A stretch of 64,000 bases of DNA from Georgenia daeguensis. GTDB lineage: Bacteria; Actinomycetota; Actinomycetes; Actinomycetales; Actinomycetaceae. Below the pieces are notes generated by a model. The model was not told the DNA's origin, did no database searches, and was given only the letters and a program-made list of their open reading frames with translations. Positions 34,487 through 43,032 of this stretch are shown piece after piece. The stretch lies in assembly GCF_039537705.1 (NCBI RefSeq), contig NZ_BAABBA010000003.1, forward strand, positions 248,001-312,000, written 5' to 3'. Positions within the stretch are counted from its first letter, which is position 1. The number at the start of each line of letters is the position of its first letter. The position numbers were made by a program, and so were the translations under genes.

Positions 34487-35167
34487 TCAGATCTCGGGGC
34501 CGTTCACCGTGGGCGGGCACGCCGCGAGCATGTCCTCCGCGCGGTCGAAGAAGGCGACCTCCGGGTACGCCGCCCTGATCCTCGCTACGTCGACCGGGGC
34601 CTCCTCGGCCGAGGTGGCGCCGCTGAAAGGCTCCCGGCCGGAGGGCTCGCGGGGAGCGCGCCGGCCGGTCGCCGTCGGGACGTCAGGATCTCGGGACCCA
34701 CCCGCGTCCCAGCCCGGGCCCGAGATGTTGCCCGGGCGGGGGCGCGCGTCCGCCCCGGGACCCGAGGCCGTGCCCGGCACGAGGAGCGCCAGGATCCGGG
34801 CCCTCTCCGCGCGGAACCCCGCCGTGCCGAGGACCACCCGGCCATACCCCTCGACGACCCCGGAGATCCGGCGCGACGTCGAGTACGGGTCCTCGCGGTA
34901 GTACGCGTAGAAGCCGCAGGTGCACCCCTGGAGGCCGTGCCCGGCGCCGATCTCCCGCTCGGACGCGGCCCGCACCGTGATCCGGCCGTCAGGGAGCCGG
35001 ACGACGACGCCGCCGTCGTGGAGGCACGACGCGCGGTTCTCGCCCGGGTGCCAGACCTGGCTGTAGTACAGCCCGGTGAGCCGGCCGTCGGCGGTCACGC
35101 CGAAGGACCGCCGCCCCCGGACCGAGCCCAGCACGAGGGCGGGCCCCCCGAACTCCTCGGGCGCCAT
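34487..35167 (-). CDS. Conserved hypothetical protein
   Basis: 226 residues, soluble. The N-terminal half reads as a compact domain (GPALVLGSVRGRRSFGVTADGRLTG, YYSQVWHPGENRASCLH) with a CTCGFYAYY cysteine pair and GVVEGYGRVVLGTAGFRAER, a pattern I recall from uncharacterised actinobacterial proteins. A Pro/Gly-rich linker leads to a C-terminal AAYPEVAFFDRAEDMLAACPP segment. The cysteines could bind a metal. It starts two bases after the 40-residue acidic ORF ends, forming a two-gene unit. Function unknown. Confidence 0.7.
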   Translation of the reverse strand: MAPEEFGGPALVLGSVRGRRSFGVTADGRLTGLYYSQVWHPGENRASCLHDGGVVVRLPDGRITVRAASEREIGAGHGLQGCTCGFYAYYREDPYSTSRRISGVVEGYGRVVLGTAGFRAERARILALLVPGTASGPGADARPRPGNISGPGWDAGGSRDPDVPTATGRRAPREPSGREPFSGATSAEEAPVDVARIRAAYPEVAFFDRAEDMLAACPPTVNGPEI

Positions 35168-35169
35168 CG

Positions 35170-35292
35170 TCAGGCCGGGACCTCGTCGGGCGCCGGCAGG
35201 GTCTCCGGGACCGGGACCTCCTTGGGGAGGGGCTCGAGCTCGATCTCCTCCTCCTCCTCGCCGATGTCACCGAGGCGTGGGTTCTCAGCCAT
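35170..35292 (-). CDS. Small acidic protein (40 residues)
   Basis: MAENPRLGDIGEEEEEIELE followed by a Pro/Val/Glu-rich tail. It is supported as a gene by a strong GGGAGGAGAG ribosome-binding site before ATG 35292 and by tight packing (2-bp gap) with the downstream gene. Highly acidic and probably disordered; function unknown. It could act as a partner or anti-protein of the downstream product, but that is only suggested by linkage. Confidence 0.65.
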   Translation of the reverse strand: MAENPRLGDIGEEEEEIELEPLPKEVPVPETLPAPDEVPA

Positions 35293-35502
35293 GTCCGCTC
35301 TCCTCCCGTGTCCGCCCGGCAGCGTCGCTGCGCCGGGCCCGGCCTCGAGCAGCCGCGGCGGCGGCGGCGCGAGACGCGTGGTGCGCCGATCATGTTGCCG
35401 ATCCCTCACTTTGACAACCCCTGGGCGCCGGCGCGACGGCGGACGCGCGCGAGACCGCCGGTCGCGAGAGGGTTGGTGGGGGCCCGGCACAGAGGGAGAG
35501 CC

Positions 35503-35928
35503 ATGGACGACCCGTACGACCTCCAGCGCTTCGTCACCGCCCAGGACGACGGCGGAACCTACGACCGCGCGCTCACGGAGCTGCGCCGGGGCCGGAAGAC
35601 GAGCCACTGGATGTGGTTCGTCCTGCCGCAGATCGCCGGCCTCGGGAACAGTCCGATGGCCCGGGCCTACGCCGTCTCCTCCCTGGACGAGGCACGCGCC
35701 TACCTGGGCCACCCGGTGCTCGGCCCGCGGCTGCGCGAGTGCGCCGAGGTGGTCGCCGCGTCCGGCGCGGCCAGCGCCGGGGAGCTCCTCGGTGGCGTCG
35801 ACGCCGTGAAGCTGCGCTCGTCGATGACGCTGTTCGCCCGGGCCGACCCCGGCGAGCCGGCCTTCCGGCGCGTCCTCGAGCGCTACTACGACGGCCTCGA
35901 GGACGAACGGACGCTCGAGCTGCTGTGA
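35503..35928 (+). CDS. DUF1810 family protein
   Basis: 141-residue protein with the DUF1810 pattern: YDLQRFVTAQDDGGTYDRAL, KTSHWMWFVLPQIAGLG, YAVSSLDEARAYLGHPVLG and a C-terminal YYDGLEDERTLELL. Family members are small cytoplasmic proteins of unknown role. Length is normal. ATG 35503 follows GAGGGAGAG; upstream open sequence is not conserved. Confidence 0.88.
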   Translation: MDDPYDLQRFVTAQDDGGTYDRALTELRRGRKTSHWMWFVLPQIAGLGNSPMARAYAVSSLDEARAYLGHPVLGPRLRECAEVVAASGAASAGELLGGVDAVKLRSSMTLFARADPGEPAFRRVLERYYDGLEDERTLELL

Positions 35929-35957
35929 GCCGGCGGGGGAGTGCCGGGCCCGGCGCC

Positions 35958-35963
35958 TAGACT
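35958..35963 (+). promoter_or_regulatory. -10 element for rlmC
   Basis: TAGACT, 10 nt before ATG 35974, predicting a leader of only 3-4 nt. Confidence 0.5.
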
Positions 35964-35973
35964 TCGAGGCGTT

Positions 35974-37104
35974 ATGCAGTGCTCCTACTTCGACGCGGTC
36001 GCGTGCCGCTCGTGCACGCTCATGGGTCAGCCCTACGGCGACCAGCTGACGGCCAAGCAGCGGCACTGCGCGCACCTCCTCGAGCGGTACCCGGACCTGG
36101 AGTGGCTGCCCGCCGTGGCCAGCCGCGAGTCCGGGTACCGCAACAAGGCGAAGATGGTCGTCTCCGGCACGGTGGAGGAGCCGCTGCTCGGCATCCTCGA
36201 CGCCGCCGGCGAGGGCATCGACCTGACCAGCTGCGGCATCACCGGCGAGGAGCTGCGCGACGCCTTCCCGGTTCTGGCCGCCTTCGTCACCCGTGCCCGG
36301 CTCACCCCCTACGACGTGCCCCGCCGCCGCGGCGAGCTCAAGTACGTGCTGCTGACCGTCTCGCCCGACGGCGAGCTGATGCTCCGGCTGGTGCTGCGCT
36401 CGACCGAGTCACTGGTGCGGATCCGCAAGCACCTGCCGTGGCTGCTCGACGCCCTGCCCACGCTGCGGGTGGTCTCCGCCAACCTCCAGCCCGAGCACAA
36501 GGCGGTGCTCGAGGGGGAGGAGGAGATCGTCCTGACCGAGCAGGCCACGCTGCGCATGGCGGTCAACGACGTCGTCCTCCACCTGCGCCCGCAGAGCTTT
36601 TTCCAGACCAACACCGCCGTCGCCGCCGCCCTGTACCGGCAGGGGCGGGAGTGGGTGCAGGAGGTCGACCCGGCCTCGGTGTGGGACCTGTACTGCGGGG
36701 TCGGCGGCTTCGCGCTGCACAGCGCGGGCGAGGGCCGCGCGGTCACCGGCATCGAGATCAGCCGGGAGGCGATCGCCAGCGCCGAGGCCAGCCGAAACGA
36801 GGCCGGGCTGCCCGGCGTGCGCTTCGCCGCCGGGGACGCCACGGCGTTCGCGCTCGCCGCGGACGCCCCGCCCGAGCTGGTCATCGTCAACCCGCCCCGG
36901 CGTGGCATCGGGCCGGACCTCGCCGCGTGGCTCGAGGCCTCGGGCGTGCGCCGGGTCATCTACTCCAGCTGCCGGGCTCAGTCGCTCGCCAAGGACCTCG
37001 CCGCGATGCCCTCGCTGCGGCCCACCCGCGCACGGGTGCTCGACATGTTCCCGCAGACCACCCACTACGAGGTCATGGTGCTCCTCGAGCGCGCACCGCT
37101 CTAG
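35974..37104 (+). CDS. rlmC: 23S rRNA (uracil-C5)-methyltransferase RlmC
   Basis: SAM-dependent m5U methyltransferase of the TrmA/RumA/RumB family, most like RlmC (U747 in E. coli numbering). The 376-residue product starts MQCSYFDAVACRSCTLMG, with the N-terminal iron-sulfur cysteines C3, C11 and C14 and no TRAM domain, as in RlmC. It has QSFFQTNTAVA, the SAM motif DLYCGVGGFAL, NPPRRG, the catalytic cysteine in IYSSCRAQSLAKDL, and the C-terminal HYEVMVLLER. It ends in a CTAG shared with the stop of the convergent rsbP-like gene. Confidence 0.92.
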   Translation: MQCSYFDAVACRSCTLMGQPYGDQLTAKQRHCAHLLERYPDLEWLPAVASRESGYRNKAKMVVSGTVEEPLLGILDAAGEGIDLTSCGITGEELRDAFPVLAAFVTRARLTPYDVPRRRGELKYVLLTVSPDGELMLRLVLRSTESLVRIRKHLPWLLDALPTLRVVSANLQPEHKAVLEGEEEIVLTEQATLRMAVNDVVLHLRPQSFFQTNTAVAAALYRQGREWVQEVDPASVWDLYCGVGGFALHSAGEGRAVTGIEISREAIASAEASRNEAGLPGVRFAAGDATAFALAADAPPELVIVNPPRRGIGPDLAAWLEASGVRRVIYSSCRAQSLAKDLAAMPSLRPTRARVLDMFPQTTHYEVMVLLERAPL

Positions 37105-38615
37105 GTGGGCCCCCGCCAGGACAGCAGCAGGAGGCACACGTCGTCGTGCCCCTCGCCGGGCGTCAGCAGGCGCTCGGTGAGGGAGTGCACGGCCTCGTCC
37201 GGGCCCAGAGGCAGCAGCTCGGCGCCGACCGCGGCGAGCTCCTCGAACCTGGCCGGGAGCGGCTGGTCGCGCCGTTCCACGAGCCCGTCGGTGTAGAGCA
37301 GCAGCCGGTCGCCGGGCGTGAGGTCGAGCTCGGCCTCGGTCCGCCCGCGGCCGGGCACCCTCAGACCGAGCGGTGTGGAACGGCCGTCCCACACCAGGCG
37401 TGCGCCGCCGTCGCCGCCCAGGAGCAGCGGCGGCGGGTGGCCCGCGCAGGCGAGGCGGAACCTGCCGGACCTCAGGTCCAGCTCGCCGTAGACCACCGTC
37501 GCCGAGGCGGCGTCCGGGACCCGCCCGACGAACGGGTCGAGCGCATCGAGCACGCGCGCCGGGCCGACGCCGGGGCCCGCGACGGCCCGGACGGCGCTGC
37601 GCAGCTGCCCCATGGCGATGGCGGCCTCCAGCCCGCGTCCCACGATGTCGCCGACGACGACGGCGAGGACGTTCTCGTCCAGCAGGAAGGCGTCGTGCCA
37701 GTCGCCGCCCACCTCGAGCGGCGCCACGCCGGGCCGGTACGCCGTCGTCACGACGAAGCGGTCGTCCTGCGGCAGCGGGGCGGTGAGGAGGGCCTGCTGG
37801 AGCTGGTGAGCGATCGCCGCGCTGCGGTCGAAGAAGCGGGCGCGGTCCAGCGCGGTCCCTGCCTGCTGGCCGACGGCGGTGAGCGTCGCCGGGTCGGGCG
37901 GCTCGGCCCCGGCGCCCTCGTCGGGCAGGAGGGAGAGCACCCCGCGGAGCGACGACTGCCCGTGGAGCGGGACGAGGATCCGGCCCTCGTGGTGCACGGC
38001 GGCGTCCGGCCACGTCCCGGCGGGAAGCGGGCCGGCGGCGTCGAGCTCCTCGCCGGTGGCGGCACGGGGGACCAGCTGGCCCCGGTCGTCGCGCAGCCAG
38101 CACGTCGCCGCGCGCGCACCGAGGGAGCGGGTGGCGCCGAGGAGAGCCGCCGCCACGCCGTCCTGGCCCACGCCGGCCGAGAGCGCCGCGGTGACCTCCT
38201 GCAGCACCCGGGTGCGCGCCGCGGCGGTGTCGGCGTCCTTCCGCGCGGCCAGCAGCTCACGCTCGTAGCGCGACCGGTCGCGGGCGCTGGAGACGGACAC
38301 CCGGAGCTCGCCGGTGCCGTCCGGGGCCACGACGGCGGTCATGAGCACCGGCAGCCGGCCGTGCGGGCCGCGGAGCTCGAGGGCCACCTCGTCGACCCGG
38401 CCCTCGACGAGCAGCAGGGGGGACAGGTGCGTCTCCCAGTAGATCCGGCCGCCGACCGAGAGCAGCTGGCTCAGCCGCAGGCGCCCGAGGACCTCGCCGG
38501 CCGGCCGTCCCACCCACTCCAGGAAGGTGCGGTTGGCGTCGAGCACCGTGCCGTCGGGAGCCAGCGTGAGCAGGCCGCACGGCGCCTCGTCCCACGCGGT
38601 GGCACGGCCGTTCAC
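37101..38615 (-). CDS. PAS-GAF-PP2C phosphatase, RsbP-like
   Basis: 504 residues in three modules. An N-terminal PAS domain covers about 5-120 (GLLTLAPDGTVLDANRTFLE), a GAF-like domain about 140-280, and a SpoIIE/PP2C phosphatase domain from about 290 (GGDWHDAFLLDENVLAVVVGD, with GHPPPLLL and LYTDGLVERR metal-binding acidic residues). Such proteins dephosphorylate STAS anti-anti-sigma factors in partner-switching networks. The GTG start overlaps the stop of the hydrolase gene, giving the same pair as B. subtilis RsbQ-RsbP, which signals energy stress. No anti-sigma, STAS or sigma gene is in the window. Confidence 0.85.
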   Translation of the reverse strand: MNGRATAWDEAPCGLLTLAPDGTVLDANRTFLEWVGRPAGEVLGRLRLSQLLSVGGRIYWETHLSPLLLVEGRVDEVALELRGPHGRLPVLMTAVVAPDGTGELRVSVSSARDRSRYERELLAARKDADTAAARTRVLQEVTAALSAGVGQDGVAAALLGATRSLGARAATCWLRDDRGQLVPRAATGEELDAAGPLPAGTWPDAAVHHEGRILVPLHGQSSLRGVLSLLPDEGAGAEPPDPATLTAVGQQAGTALDRARFFDRSAAIAHQLQQALLTAPLPQDDRFVVTTAYRPGVAPLEVGGDWHDAFLLDENVLAVVVGDIVGRGLEAAIAMGQLRSAVRAVAGPGVGPARVLDALDPFVGRVPDAASATVVYGELDLRSGRFRLACAGHPPPLLLGGDGGARLVWDGRSTPLGLRVPGRGRTEAELDLTPGDRLLLYTDGLVERRDQPLPARFEELAAVGAELLPLGPDEAVHSLTERLLTPGEGHDDVCLLLLSWRGPT

Positions 38616-39409
38616 GCGGGCAGGTACGCCTTCATCGCCGCGACGAGCTGGTCCGGTGCGCTGAGGTTCGGGCAGTGACCGACGGCGTCCAGCACGGTGA
38701 AGTCGCTGTTCGGGAGGTTGTCCCGGACGTACTCGCCCACCTCGATCGGGGCGATGACGTCCTCGCGGCACTGCACGACGAGCGCGGGGGTGCGGACCTC
38801 GGGCAGGTCGGCCCGGTTGTCGGAGAGGAACGTGGTGCGGGCGAACCGGCGGGCGAGCGCCGGGTCGGTCCGGCAGAAGCTGGCGGTGAGCTCCGCGCCG
38901 AGCTCCGGCCGGTCTGGCACGCCCATGATGACCGGGGCGATGTGCGCGGACCAGCCGAGGTAGTTGTCGTCCATGGTCTCCAGGAGCTCGTCGATCTCCT
39001 CCTGGCTGAACCCGCCGCGGTAGTCGCCGTCGTCGATGTACCGCGGGCTGGGACCGACTAGCACCAGCCGGTCGAACAGCTCGGGGCGCTCGCGGGCGGC
39101 GAGCGCACCGATCATGGCGCTGACGGAGTGCCCGACGAACACCACCGGCCCGGTGCCGAGCGCGTCGACGATCTCCACGACGTCCTGCGCGTACCCCTCG
39201 AGGCGCGCGTGACGAGCGGAGTCGAACGCGGCCGGGTCCGCGCCGCCGGCCCCTACGTGGTCGAACAGCACCACCCGGTGGGTCGCCTCGAAGTGCGGGG
39301 CGACGAGCCGCCACATCTGCTGGTCGCAGCCGAAGCCGTGGGCGAGGACCATCGTCGGCCCGTCCGCCGTGCCACTCACCCGTACGTTGTTCCGTCGCAG
39401 CACATCCAC
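38612..39409 (-). CDS. rsbQ: Alpha/beta hydrolase, RsbQ-like
   Basis: 265-residue alpha/beta hydrolase resembling B. subtilis RsbQ: HGFGCDQQMWRLV (24-36) at the oxyanion turn, nucleophile S95 in GHSVSAMIG, an acid residue in QCREDVIAP and the catalytic His in AVGHCPNLSAP. In RsbQ a small hydrophobic ligand activates the RsbP phosphatase. Translational overlap with the PAS-PP2C gene downstream strongly supports that pairing. GTG 39409 lies 6 nt after a TACTGT -10, indicating a leaderless mRNA. Plant D14/KAI2 receptors belong to the same fold family. Confidence 0.85.
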   Translation of the reverse strand: MDVLRRNNVRVSGTADGPTMVLAHGFGCDQQMWRLVAPHFEATHRVVLFDHVGAGGADPAAFDSARHARLEGYAQDVVEIVDALGTGPVVFVGHSVSAMIGALAARERPELFDRLVLVGPSPRYIDDGDYRGGFSQEEIDELLETMDDNYLGWSAHIAPVIMGVPDRPELGAELTASFCRTDPALARRFARTTFLSDNRADLPEVRTPALVVQCREDVIAPIEVGEYVRDNLPNSDFTVLDAVGHCPNLSAPDQLVAAMKAYLPA

Positions 39410-39415
39410 GGTGCG

Positions 39416-39421
39416 ACAGTA
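39416..39421 (-). promoter_or_regulatory. -10 element for leaderless rsbQ-rsbP transcript
   Basis: TACTGT on the minus strand, 6 nt from GTG 39409. Confidence 0.6.
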
Positions 39422-39488
39422 CGGGACGAATCGGGCGGCGGGCCGTCGATGCGGGCCCCGGGTCCGGCACGCGGGGGCCGAGGCGGTG

Positions 39489-39494
39489 CAGACT
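39489..39494 (+). promoter_or_regulatory. Probable -10 element for leaderless hrpB transcript
   Basis: CAGACT, 6 nt before GTG 39501. The first base departs from TANNNT, but the spacing matches the other leaderless starts. Confidence 0.4.
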
Positions 39495-39500
39495 GCACCC

Positions 39501-42020
39501 GTGCCCGACCCGATCGCCCGCCTGCTCGCCGACCCGCCCGACCTGCCGGTGCGCGAGGCGCTGCCCGCCGTCGTCTCTGCCGTCCGCGAGCGCGGCACCG
39601 CCGTCGTGCAGGCCCCGCCCGGCACGGGCAAGACCACCCTGGTCCCGCCCGCCCTCGCCGCCGCGGTCGAGGGCACGGTCGTCGTCACCCAGCCGCGCCG
39701 GCTCGCCGCGCGGGCGGCCGCCCGGCGGCTCGCGTCCCTCCTCGGCGAGCCGGTGGGCCGCACGGTAGGCCACACCGTGCGCGGGGACCGGCGCACGAGC
39801 GGTGCCACCCGCGTGGAGGTCGTCACGACGGGGGTCCTGCTGCGCCGACTCCAGCGCGACCCGGAGCTCCCGGGCGTCGGCGCCGTCGTCCTGGACGAGG
39901 TGCACGAGCGCCACCTCGACGCGGACCTGACGCTCGCCCTCCTCGTGGACGTGCGCACCCACCTGCGCGAGGACCTGCCGGTGGTCGCCATGTCCGCCAC
40001 CGTGGAGGCGGAGCGCACCGCCGGCCTCCTCGGCGGCGGGGCGGACGCCCCGGTGGTGGAGGTCGCGGGCAGCCTGCACCCGGTGGAGACGATCTGGTGC
40101 CCGCCGCCGCCCCGCGCCGCGCGGACCGACGAGCGCGGCGTCACCCCCGCCTTCCTCGACCACGTGGCGGCCACCGTGCGGCGGGCCCTGGCGGAGCGGG
40201 CCGGCGACGTGCTCGTCTTCCTGCCCGGCGCGGGCGAGGTCGACGGCGTGGCGCGCCGGCTCGCCGGGGTCGGGGCCGACGTGCGGCCCCTGCACGGCCG
40301 GCTCCCGCACCGCGAGCAGGACCGGGCGCTGACCGAGGGCCCGCGCCGCCGCGTCGTGGTCTCCACCGCCGTCGCCGAGTCCTCCCTGACCGTGCCCAAC
40401 GTGCGCGTCGTGGTGGACGCCGGGCTCTCCCGCGAGCCCCGCACCGACCACCGCCGCGGGCTGGCCGGGCTGGTGACCGTGTCGGTGAGCCGGGCCGCGG
40501 CCGACCAGCGGGCCGGGCGCGCGGGCCGGGAGGGCCCGGGCGCCGTCTACCGCTGCTGGACCGAGCACGACCACGCTCGCCTGCGCGCCCACCCCCGGCC
40601 CGAGATCACGACGGCGGACCTGACCGCCTTCGCGCTGGAGCTCGCCTGCTGGGGCACGCCCGGCGGTGAGGGTCTCGCCCTCCTCGACCCGCCGCCCGAG
40701 GCCGCCATGGCCGCGGCGCGCGCCACGCTGGAGCAGCTGGGGGCGGTCGCGCCCGACGGCGGTGTCACCGGCCGCGGCCGGGCCATCGCGGCGGTCGCCG
40801 CCGACCCGCGGCTAGCCCGCGCCCTGATCGACGGCTCGCCCCTGGTCGGGGCGCGCCGGGCCGCCGAGATCGTCGCGCTGCTCGACGAGGACGTCCCGGT
40901 CCCGGGCGGTGACCTCGTCGCCGGGCTGCGCGCCGTGCGTCGCGGCGGCGCGCCCGCCTGGGAGGCGCAGGCGCGCCGGCTGCGCGAGGCCGTGGACGAC
41001 GCCGGCCGGGACGGGAGCGCGGCCGGGCGCTCCGCCGGACGGCTCACCGACGACGTCGCCGTCGGCCTGGTCGTCGCGCTGGCCCACCCCGACCGGATCG
41101 CGCGCCGCCGCCCGGGCGGGTCCGCCTACCTCATGGCCTCCGGCACCGGGGCGGCCCTGCCGCCCGGCTCGGCGCTGGCCGGGCTGCCCTGGCTGGCCGT
41201 GGCCGACGCCGACCGCGGCGCGGGCCGGCGCGACGCCACAGTCCGCTCCGCCGCGCCGCTGGACGAGGACCTCGCCATCGAGGCCGCGCCCTCGTTGCTG
41301 CGAGAGAAGGAGTCGGTCGTCTGGGAGCAGGGCCAGGTGCTGGCCCGGCGGCGGACCTGGCTCGGCGCGATCGAGCTCTCCTCCGCCGTCGTCCATGACC
41401 CGCCCGCCGCGGCGGTCGTGGCCGCCGTGCGCGACGGCCTGGCCCGGGACGGCCTGGCAGTGCTGTCGTGGTCGGCGGCCGCGACGAGCCTGCGGCGCCG
41501 CCTCGCGTTCCTCCACGCGACGCTCGGCAGCCCGTGGCCGGACGTCTCCGACGCGGCCCTCCTCGCCGACGTCGACGCCTGGCTCGGGCCGGACCTCACG
41601 CGCGTGCGCTCGGCGCGGGACCTCGAACGCGTCGACGTCCTGACCGCGCTGCGGCGACTGCTGCCCTGGCCGGACGCCGCCCGGCTCGACGAGCTCGCGC
41701 CCGAGAAGGTGCGGGTCCCGTCCGGCTCCGAGATCCGCGTCGACTACGACGGCGACCGCGCCGTGCTCGCGGTGCGCGTGCAGGAGGTGTTCGGCTGGCG
41801 GGGCGCCCCGCGCCTCGCGGGCGGGCGGGTCCCGCTCGTCCTCGAGCTGCTCTCCCCGGCGCGCCGGCCCGCGGCCGTCACGGCGGACCTCGCCACCTTC
41901 TGGGCCCAGGGGTACGCCCAGGTGCGCGCCGACCTGCGCGGGCGCTACCCCAAGCACGCCTGGCCGGAGGACCCGGCGACGGCGGAACCCGCCCGGGGTG
42001 TGCGGCGGCCGGCCCGCTGA
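39501..42020 (+). CDS. hrpB: ATP-dependent helicase HrpB
   Basis: 839-residue DEAH/RHA helicase. Motif I is APPGTGKTT (38-46), motif II DEVH (132-135), motif III MSATVEAE, and motif VI lies in DQRAGRAGREGPGAVYRCW. Helicase-associated HA2-like and HrpB C-terminal domains follow, including the terminal DLRGRYPKHAWPEDP typical of HrpB. The cellular role in bacteria is poorly defined. GTG 39501 is used because it fits the conserved N-terminus (ARLLADPPDLPVREALPAVV); the upstream extension overlaps the divergent rsbQ promoter. Confidence 0.93.
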   Translation: MPDPIARLLADPPDLPVREALPAVVSAVRERGTAVVQAPPGTGKTTLVPPALAAAVEGTVVVTQPRRLAARAAARRLASLLGEPVGRTVGHTVRGDRRTSGATRVEVVTTGVLLRRLQRDPELPGVGAVVLDEVHERHLDADLTLALLVDVRTHLREDLPVVAMSATVEAERTAGLLGGGADAPVVEVAGSLHPVETIWCPPPPRAARTDERGVTPAFLDHVAATVRRALAERAGDVLVFLPGAGEVDGVARRLAGVGADVRPLHGRLPHREQDRALTEGPRRRVVVSTAVAESSLTVPNVRVVVDAGLSREPRTDHRRGLAGLVTVSVSRAAADQRAGRAGREGPGAVYRCWTEHDHARLRAHPRPEITTADLTAFALELACWGTPGGEGLALLDPPPEAAMAAARATLEQLGAVAPDGGVTGRGRAIAAVAADPRLARALIDGSPLVGARRAAEIVALLDEDVPVPGGDLVAGLRAVRRGGAPAWEAQARRLREAVDDAGRDGSAAGRSAGRLTDDVAVGLVVALAHPDRIARRRPGGSAYLMASGTGAALPPGSALAGLPWLAVADADRGAGRRDATVRSAAPLDEDLAIEAAPSLLREKESVVWEQGQVLARRRTWLGAIELSSAVVHDPPAAAVVAAVRDGLARDGLAVLSWSAAATSLRRRLAFLHATLGSPWPDVSDAALLADVDAWLGPDLTRVRSARDLERVDVLTALRRLLPWPDAARLDELAPEKVRVPSGSEIRVDYDGDRAVLAVRVQEVFGWRGAPRLAGGRVPLVLELLSPARRPAAVTADLATFWAQGYAQVRADLRGRYPKHAWPEDPATAEPARGVRRPAR

Positions 42021-42026
42021 GCCCGG

Positions 42027-42980
42027 CTACTCCGGGGCGACCTCGCGCACCAGGTGGCGCGGCGACGGCGGCTCCGGCGCCTTCCCGCAGCTGCTCGGCC
42101 GGGGCTCGCCCTGCCCCGGGAGCGTCTCCACCTCGGCGCGCCAGGTGCGCCCGGCGACGGACCAGCGGGTCGAGGTCCGCGCCCCGTCCTCGTCGGCGCC
42201 CAGCAGCCTCACCTGGTCGGCGCGGTCCTCGCCGGCCGCCTGCCGCACGGCGATCTCGGCGGCCTGGGCGGGCCCGGTCAGCCCGGCCCGGCCGCGCAGC
42301 GCCCCGGGCAGCAGCCGCCCGGCGGCGTGGGCGTCGACGAGCTCCCGACCGCGGGTGGCGGGCAGGCGCCCGTAGACGAGTCCCTCGGGCAGCACAAGGG
42401 TGTTCGGCGCGAACCGGTGCCCGCCGACGTGGCTGACCTCCCAGACGTGCTCCTGGTCGAGCGCGGCCAGCGCCGTCACCAGAGGGCGGCCGAGCTCGCC
42501 GCAGCAGGCGTCGCGCCGGGCGTGGGCGCACACGAGGTACTGCGTCTCCAGCGGCTCCCACCCCTCGGGCACGACGCCGGAGCGTAGGCCGGCGAGGAGC
42601 GCGGGGAGCTTCCACCCGAAGAGGCGGGAGACGGCCCCGACCGTGGTTCGGGCGCCGTGCGCGGCGGCGCCGTCGAACGCGACGAGCATCACCGTCGGCC
42701 GGCGCGGGATCCCGTGGCGGGCTCCGGGGCGGCGCGCGAGCAGCGTGGTCACGCCGAGCGGGCCCAGGGTCGTGGACAGGTGCGCCCCGAGGGGCACGGC
42801 GGTGCCGTCCGGGTCGGAGAAGGGGGCGTCGCGCAGGACCTTGGTGCCCCAGGGGCCGCCGTGCTCGAGGACCAGGTAGCCGGCGACGGTGGACGCGGTG
42901 CCGGAGAGGTCCTCGTCGGCCTCGAGGCTCAGCCGGCTGCACGCGAGGGGGCGGGGGCTGGTCACCTCGGCGGTCGTCAC
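42027..42980 (-). CDS. Sucrase/ferredoxin-like family protein
   Basis: 317 residues. The C-terminal half resembles thioredoxin-like [2Fe-2S] ferredoxins of the sucrase/ferredoxin-like family: YLVCAHARRDACCGELGRPL with cysteines, then HVWEVSHVGGHRFAPNTLVL and LPEGLVYGRL. The N-terminal half (RPLACSRLSLEADEDLSGTA) is also typical. Metabolic role unknown. GTG 42980 is 7 nt after a TAGACT -10, indicating a leaderless mRNA; longer upstream reading is low-complexity. It converges with hrpB with a 6-bp gap. Confidence 0.83.
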   Translation of the reverse strand: MTTAEVTSPRPLACSRLSLEADEDLSGTASTVAGYLVLEHGGPWGTKVLRDAPFSDPDGTAVPLGAHLSTTLGPLGVTTLLARRPGARHGIPRRPTVMLVAFDGAAAHGARTTVGAVSRLFGWKLPALLAGLRSGVVPEGWEPLETQYLVCAHARRDACCGELGRPLVTALAALDQEHVWEVSHVGGHRFAPNTLVLPEGLVYGRLPATRGRELVDAHAAGRLLPGALRGRAGLTGPAQAAEIAVRQAAGEDRADQVRLLGADEDGARTSTRWSVAGRTWRAEVETLPGQGEPRPSSCGKAPEPPSPRHLVREVAPE

Positions 42981-42987
42981 AGCGCCG

Positions 42988-42993
42988 AGTCTA
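42988..42993 (-). promoter_or_regulatory. -10 element for leaderless sucrase/ferredoxin-like gene
   Basis: TAGACT on the minus strand, 7 nt before GTG 42980. Confidence 0.55.
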
Positions 42994-43032
42994 GGGGTGA
43001 GGGCCGGTGGCTTCGGGCAGGGGGCCGTGCGG

